Program-made: the position numbers and the translations under genes
The notes under the pieces: generated by a model
The model's input: only the letters and a program-made list of their open reading frames with translations
Databases searched by the model: none
What the model was told of the DNA's origin: nothing
Assembly (NCBI GenBank): GCA_963803295.1
Contig: CAWDMC010000006.1
Span: forward strand, 1-49,011
Length of the DNA stretch: 49,011 bases
From: CAWDMC01 sp963803295
GTDB taxonomy: Bacteria; Acidobacteriota; Terriglobia; UBA7540
Reading direction: 5' to 3'
Part shown: one piece after another, positions 44,260 to 49,011 of the stretch
Layout: every line of letters starts with the position of its first letter
Position numbering within the stretch: position 1 is the first letter of the stretch

Positions 44260-44705
44260 ATGCATTCCACCGAGATCCCGGTGTATGGAAAGCAAGAGCC
44301 GAGCGCTTACAACGGGTACTTCGGGTCCATGCATTCACCCCGTGCTGCTGTTCGATGGCTCGAAGGTAACATACTGCCGCAGAAGGAGCACAGGGAAGTC
44401 CCTTTCGATCTGAAGCTACTCGACGGATACATGGAGCAATATCAACTGGCTCCGGATTTCATTCTCAGTATTACGCGCGAGGGAGATAAGCTTTTCGCCC
44501 AAGCCGGCGGTCAGCCGAAGGCCCCAGACTTCTTCCGGATGGCGAACGGGAGTTCTTCCTATTAAAATCGTCGTTGCCCAAATCACCTTTGAGACGGACA
44601 GCACTCGCCAGACAACTATCATACGATAGCCTTGCTTTGCACCAGAACGGAGCCGGAATGCCAGCACAGCGGTTTCAGTGAGGCTTAACAGCGCGGGAGG
44701 GACTT
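44260..44705 (+). pseudogene. C-terminal relic of a serine-hydrolase-associated domain (DUF3471-like)
   Basis: The first frame gives VPFDLKLLDGYMEQYQLAPD, then ILSITREGDKLFAQAGGQPK, typical of the beta-barrel tail appended to beta-lactamase-like hydrolases. The match then jumps frames (EREFFLLK, VVAQITFETDSTRQTTII, LALHQNGAGMPAQRF), needing at least two shifts, and the catalytic part is absent. It is the leftover end of a deleted gene. The 150 bp that follow hold nothing recognisable. Confidence 0.7.
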
Positions 44706-44855
44706 TGGCAGAGCGGGGCCACGGCCCCACCACGCACACTCGTCGCCCCATCTGAAGGTCGGCTTTGCCCCTGTTGCCGGCATCGGCTGACCAGGCTGAA
44801 TCCCAAAACCGGATCGGAGCTGCACGGTCGGCACTGGGTGTCGCACCCTAAGCCG

Positions 44856-47156
44856 CTACCGCCTGGCGAATGTGAGCGCCCTCTCTACGAAACCACGTAG
44901 TGCCCCGTCATTTATCGCTTCGGTTTCCCAAGCCGGATTGGTGTCGTGATGAAACCGATTTGAGTATTCAACCAGATCGCGTAGCTCGTGGGCATCTGGC
45001 GCACTGAGGATCTCCTGGGCAGTTCCACATCTTTGTTCACACAAGTTCCTAAATTGACCAAGCAAGGCGCCGGGCGGGAAGTGTTCCGGGTAGGCAATTC
45101 GCAGAAATGCTTCGAGCAGTGGTCGGACGGAGCGCGCGATTTCACGGCTGTTATTTCTAGGCCCCAGCGAGATGTATTCACGTAGCATCGCATGCCGGCG
45201 ATCATGCTCCGTAGCGGAATCTTGATCAACGTCCCACGTCGCGATGGTTGAACCGTCTGCTTGCCTTACGATGCTGAGGGCGGCCCGTTGCGTCGGGTCA
45301 ATTCCTTTCCAGATAGAACAGAGGAACGCTTTGCTGTGAGACAAAACGATGAGCTGCGATGTCCGCAGTCCGAGCTGTCGCAGCTGCTGGACGGTCGTGA
45401 GAGAGCGGTGTTCGTCTAGGCTGGTAATGGGATCATCGATTACCACAACCTTGTTTGCGAGGCCCGGGTCTTGATCGAGAGATGCGAAAAAGAACGCTAG
45501 CGCGAGCGTGTTGCGGTCGCCGGAACTGAGCGTGTTACGAAATGAAGGGTCGCCAGGGGTTGGCGCGCCACCCGCAACGGCTACTGGTACGTTGTTAATC
45601 AAGACGTTGTAGTTACAGGTTGGTCCGCCTCGAGTGTCAGCCGAACTGACGCCATCGACCCGATACCCTGCATTGAACCGCTGCAGGTACATGTTGATTG
45701 CTGTCTGGTACCCGGGAAACGCGGTCCTTCTGTATTGCTCCAGCGCGGCCCTTGCGTTATCCCGCAGGCCTTCGGTCTGTTCCTTAGCGGTTCTTGCTCT
45801 TAGGTACTCGTCACAGAGCGCTGCAGTACGCGTTGCATGCCGTGCCTTGACCGCTCTGAGTCTGATGAGATTCGCCTCAATCACACGGGGGTCTGCGGTT
45901 GCTGCTTGCTCCTTGACGATGCTTATGGCTCTGTTAGCCTGATGAAGTCGCTCGTTGAGCGCCGATACTGCCTCCCGACGCGTCTCGAAGCGCTCGATTC
46001 CGCTGAGCGCTTCTGGCGTTAGTTGGATGCGTTCCAAGGGGGCTGCCTGCTTGGCCTCCAAGGCTGCTAGAATTGCGTTGCGCGCAGCCTGCCAATCCCT
46101 AGCGATCGCCGCAGTATCCAGCTCCACGGGTGGAACATCGCAGAACCTCGACCAAAGGTGGTGGCGCTCGCTGAGAATCCTAACACTACGCTCGAAGCCT
46201 GCCGGGGCGTCGCGTCCGTGAAGGCGATTCACTTCGGCAAGGGTAGCGGATACCCTTAGCTTGAGTTGCGAGTATTCCTCGCTGAAGTAAGCCCGGTAGT
46301 GGCGGATGACAGGTGAGGATCCCAGGTCTTGCGCACAGAACGGACAGGCTCTCACTGTTCCTTGTACGCGGTCAATCCTGCGCATGCCTTCCGCTATCCA
46401 GACCTCACTGCCCGGTCCAATCTCAGCAAGATGGGCCTGCACCTGTTCTACCGCAGCAGCATCGAGCGCTGGCAGGTCGCGTGTCAGGACCTCAGAAATC
46501 TCTACGATGTCAAATCCCGGAAGGCCAAGAGGATCAAAACCGGCCGCGTCTCGAACTGCATCTTTTTCTCGAGCCGCCGCCAGATTGTGCTCCGCGAGCT
46601 GTATCGCCTCGTCAGTGTCTTCGCGAGCCGGAAGCGCACAAAAGTCGTCTACCGACAGTCCGCCGCTCTCGCGTGCGGGAATCGCAGCCGCTTTTTCCCT
46701 CAGGTCTGCGTTGTGGACCTCAATCTGTCGCACGAGGCCCTGAAGTTGCTAGTTAAGTGCTACCCCCGGGGCGCCCAGAATGAGCTGATGCAAGTTCTGG
46801 CGGTGCGCGGGCTCAACGGCCAAGCCGGAATAGACGTTCTCGTCGACGAACTGATCGTCGAAAATTGCGATGTTCGGTAGCGCGCGGTTCCACGCACCAT
46901 TTTGAAACGCGGCTGGGGGCGGTGCACCCGGACAGTCAAGAACAACATGGGGAGGAGTCTGGGCGGCGAGCCGGCGGCGCTCGACAATGGGCAGCGGGTC
47001 ACCCGAAGCAAGCGAGCGCAGAATAGCGGTCAGCGTCGTCTTTCCCCTGCCATTTTCAGCATAGATAAGCACGTACCTGTTGAGGGGGATAACTGCTGCA
47101 GAATTCACGGAATCAAACTGGCCGATGTTTCGTATCAGTCGGAGCCGGTGGATCAC
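44856..47156 (-). pseudogene. AAA_13 / RloC-like SMC-type ATPase, in-frame amber codon
   Basis: A 767-codon frame. The N-terminal part has Walker A (YAENGRGKTTLTAILRSLAS) and the characteristic ALPNIAIFDDQFVDENVYSG. A TAG at 46749-46751 (GVALN*QLQGLV) interrupts; the same frame then runs on for the remaining 630 codons without damage. Those hold a coiled coil with a zinc hook (ACPFCAQDL), the signature LSSGDRNTLALAFFF, Walker B VVVIDDPITSLDEH and the C-terminal YSNRFHHDTNPAWET. This layout is that of AAA_13 proteins, which include the anticodon nucleases PrrC and RloC; no clear nuclease motif is seen here. A CAG to TAG change would explain the stop. The downstream GTG at 46733 cannot make a working ATPase because Walker A is lost. 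Confidence 0.85.
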
Positions 47157-47603
47157 TTTAGCTTCCCTGCCAAACAGCGTTGACGGAGTCTAGCATACTG
47201 ATTGCCGGTCGGATACCGCCTTTATGTCAGGACGCCCGGGAGGGTCCACCAAGCGGGCTGCGGTAGCCTGTAGGATATTGCAGGGCTCATGTGTGTGGAA
47301 CAATCTAAGAGGCTTTCTTGGTTCCTCCTCTCTTGATGCCACCCGAGGAAAGCTCCGCCAGTCCACACGCAAGACAAGCATTGCGGAATGTGGGCCGAAT
47401 ACAGGCTGGGGTTTCGCGCGTTACTCGCCCGGAACACCGCAGTGATTAGGATACCCCTCCATCACAGCTCTGTTTGCGGCATTCTTGTCCCGAGGTGAGG
47501 TTCTCTTAAGTCACTGCAGTCTGTTGGATCGTCGGCCCGATCCTGTTCGAGCGACGGCCAACAGGGACATAACCGCTATGTTTGCGACTCGTCTCTTCTC
47601 CTT
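47157..47603. other. Non-coding stretch between the AAA_13 and DUF2201 genes
   Basis: About 450 bp with no supported gene on either strand. It should contain the promoter of the AAA_13 gene near its left end. No repeats or transposon ends were noticed. Confidence 0.5.
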
Positions 47604-48913
47604 TCATTGGGCGCCGATCCGAATCGTCTCCCCGAAAGGTGCGGCCCTCCGGGAATCGGTCACCCACAGGACCGGATATTCCGGGACTTCCGGATACGAA
47701 TCGCAGCACAAATCCGTGAGATAGATAAGGCAGACCGCCGCGATCTCATTCTCGGCCACCCACTCGAATACCGGGCAGAAGTCTGTGCCCCCGCCGCCTT
47801 TGGGTTCAAGCACCACCGGTTCTGACGGTCCGAATTGTTGCGCTAACTGAACCGCCGCGTCGCAATAAACCACGAGGATGGCTTCCGGCTTCGCCTCCTC
47901 GGAAATGGCCGAGATTTCACCCGCAAATTGTTCCAGCTCGCGTTCTCCGATCGAACCGGAGGTGTCGACCGCGATCACGATCTCACCCAGTGCCCGGCGC
48001 TCGACGGCGGGCAAGTACAGGCCCGAGGCGACATAGCGGCGATTGGGAGGCGTCCAGCGATAGTCAGAAGGTGCGGTGGCGGCAATGAAGTCGCGCAGGA
48101 TCGCGCGCCAATTCTGCTGAGGTTGGCGGCCTTCGCTAAGCGGCCTTTCGACCCCGGCTGGTTCGTGTCCGCACGCCTTGGCCGACCGGAGCGCTTGCTC
48201 GGCCGCAATGCTCCACTCGTGCTCCTGCCGGCGTTTCTCGGCCGGCGAAGCCGTATGACCCTGCTCGTCGGTGGCGTCCCAGACCTCGCCGAACCCGCCG
48301 GACCGCATCGATGTCGGTCCCACGGCTTCACCGGTCGTCCGCCCGCCCTGGTTTGAAACGGACTGGTGAGAGGGGTCAGGCTTCGGATCCGACGGCCCAG
48401 CGCCGGGCGTGTTTTGCGGACCGCTGCCCGTTGCCCCGCCAGCGTTCGTCTGGTTCGGCGTCTGTTGCGGTGCGGCGCCCCCCTCGCCTCTTCTCCGCAG
48501 CAGCCAGGCGTAGATCTCTTCGGCGCTCAAGTTGTTGAATGCAGGATCGATCAGCGCCCCGGCCGGAAGTGCGAACCCATTTCCAGCAGAATGGGGTTGA
48601 TAGCCAAGTCAGCGGCTTCATTCCAGAGTTCCGGATCGCGTTGGCCACGCCGGCACTGATGTCCCAGCGCGCAGTGCAAAACCTCGTGGGCGAGGGTTCC
48701 TTCGAGTTCCGCCGGTTTGAGTTCATCCACGAAGGCGGGGTTATAGACGATTTTGGAGCCATCGGTCGCCATCGTCGGCAGCGAACCCGGTATCAGCTTC
48801 AACCTCAAGGCCAGAGTGCCGAAGAACGGTTGCCCAAGGAGGAGGCGTACCCTGCTGGCTGTCAGCTTCTGTGCCGTGGTCTGGTGCTGATGATGATGAT
48901 GAGGCTTCATCAC
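47604..48913 (-). pseudogene. DUF2201 metallopeptidase-like plus VWA-like protein, one frameshift
   Basis: The N-terminal part (from 48913, with a histidine-rich start HHHHQHQ) holds a predicted zinc site LAHEVLHCALGH and AADLAINPILLEMG. The frame then breaks near 48575: the expected continuation FALPAGALIDPAFNNLSAEEIYAWLL lies in another frame and leads into a Gly/Pro-rich linker. A VWA-like domain follows with the MIDAS motif DTSGSIGERELEQF, a second metal-site part GGGGTDF and YLTDLCCD. Joined, this is the usual roughly 430-residue DUF2201 protein. Such proteins are normally encoded next to a MoxR-type AAA ATPase, which would lie beyond the window edge. Likely role: metal-dependent chaperone-type partner of that ATPase. 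Confidence 0.85.
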
Positions 48914-49011
48914 GCCGCCCTCCCTTCGTCGTTCGCAGCCGTAGAGGGATTGGTGGTGGTGGCGAAGGAACCGTATAACCAGCCATATACCCTTTCATTT
49001 TTGCGGCTATG
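48914..49011. other. Upstream edge of the DUF2201 gene
   Basis: The last 98 bp are too short to assign. On the minus strand they would hold the ribosome-binding site of the DUF2201 gene or the end of an upstream gene such as a MoxR ATPase. Confidence 0.3.

Overview
This window is from a moderately GC-rich bacterial chromosome. The most likely source is an Acidobacteriota-like soil bacterium. That guess rests on secreted GH78 and GH32 glycosidases with Tat-type leaders, many secreted serine hydrolases and TIM-barrel proteins, small palindromes between genes and heavy recombinase relics. No rRNA or other taxonomic marker is present, so it is an inference from gene content. No tRNA, rRNA or CRISPR array was seen.

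Layout. (1) 1-10.4 kb, minus strand: a type I restriction-modification operon, hsdR - small DUF3553-like gene - hsdM - hsdS. It runs directly (ATGA overlap, then a 1-bp gap) into a Septu-like pair, a PtuA-type ATPase and a PtuB-type HNH nuclease. hsdM and ptuA are intact; the other four genes each carry a single-base frameshift. (2) 11.0-16.1 kb, minus strand: an intact five-gene operon, XRE regulator - Cas4-like PD-(D/E)XK nuclease - long prokaryotic Argonaute - small helical protein - HEXXH metallopeptidase. All four junctions are 4-bp ATGA overlaps. The promoter carries a perfect 7-bp inverted repeat over its -35 box and probably gives a leaderless mRNA. This is the strongest candidate for an undescribed system. 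(3) 16.1-26.4 kb: three truncated copies of the 5' end of one phage-type integrase. Between the first two lies an intact element with 19-bp terminal inverted repeats (16645-20602). It encodes a zinc-ribbon protein, a CHC2/TOPRIM primase-like protein and two complete tyrosine recombinases. Then come a small-molecule or stress cluster (DUF1772, NIPSNAP, DUF4267, TetR) and a self-inhibited Fic protein preceded by four direct repeats with an exact 24-bp period. (4) 26.7-33.3 kb: secreted or metabolic genes (PPC/DUF296, class C beta-lactamase-like hydrolase, mannonate-dehydratase-like protein with an amber codon, DUF5519, S1/P1 nuclease relic, site-2 protease, SelW-like). (5) 33.4-39.2 kb: a TopB-RecQ-HRDC gene that looks like one fused ORF broken by about four indels, a frameshifted SRAP gene, an HU protein and an unknown protein. 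(6) 39.7-44.7 kb: GH78 rhamnosidase, GH32 enzyme and a DUF3471 relic. (7) 44.9-49.0 kb: an AAA_13 (RloC-like) ATPase split by an amber codon, and a DUF2201/VWA gene with one frameshift.

How it fits together. The left half is a defence island built by repeated integration. The type I R-M/Septu block, the Argonaute operon and the Fic gene are separated by integrase relics and a transposon-like element. A striking feature is uneven damage. Single-base frameshifts or amber codons hit at least ten genes, while the Argonaute operon, the inverted-repeat element, Fic and both glycosidases are clean. This is either decay in older blocks or locally poor consensus sequence, and raw reads would be needed to tell which.
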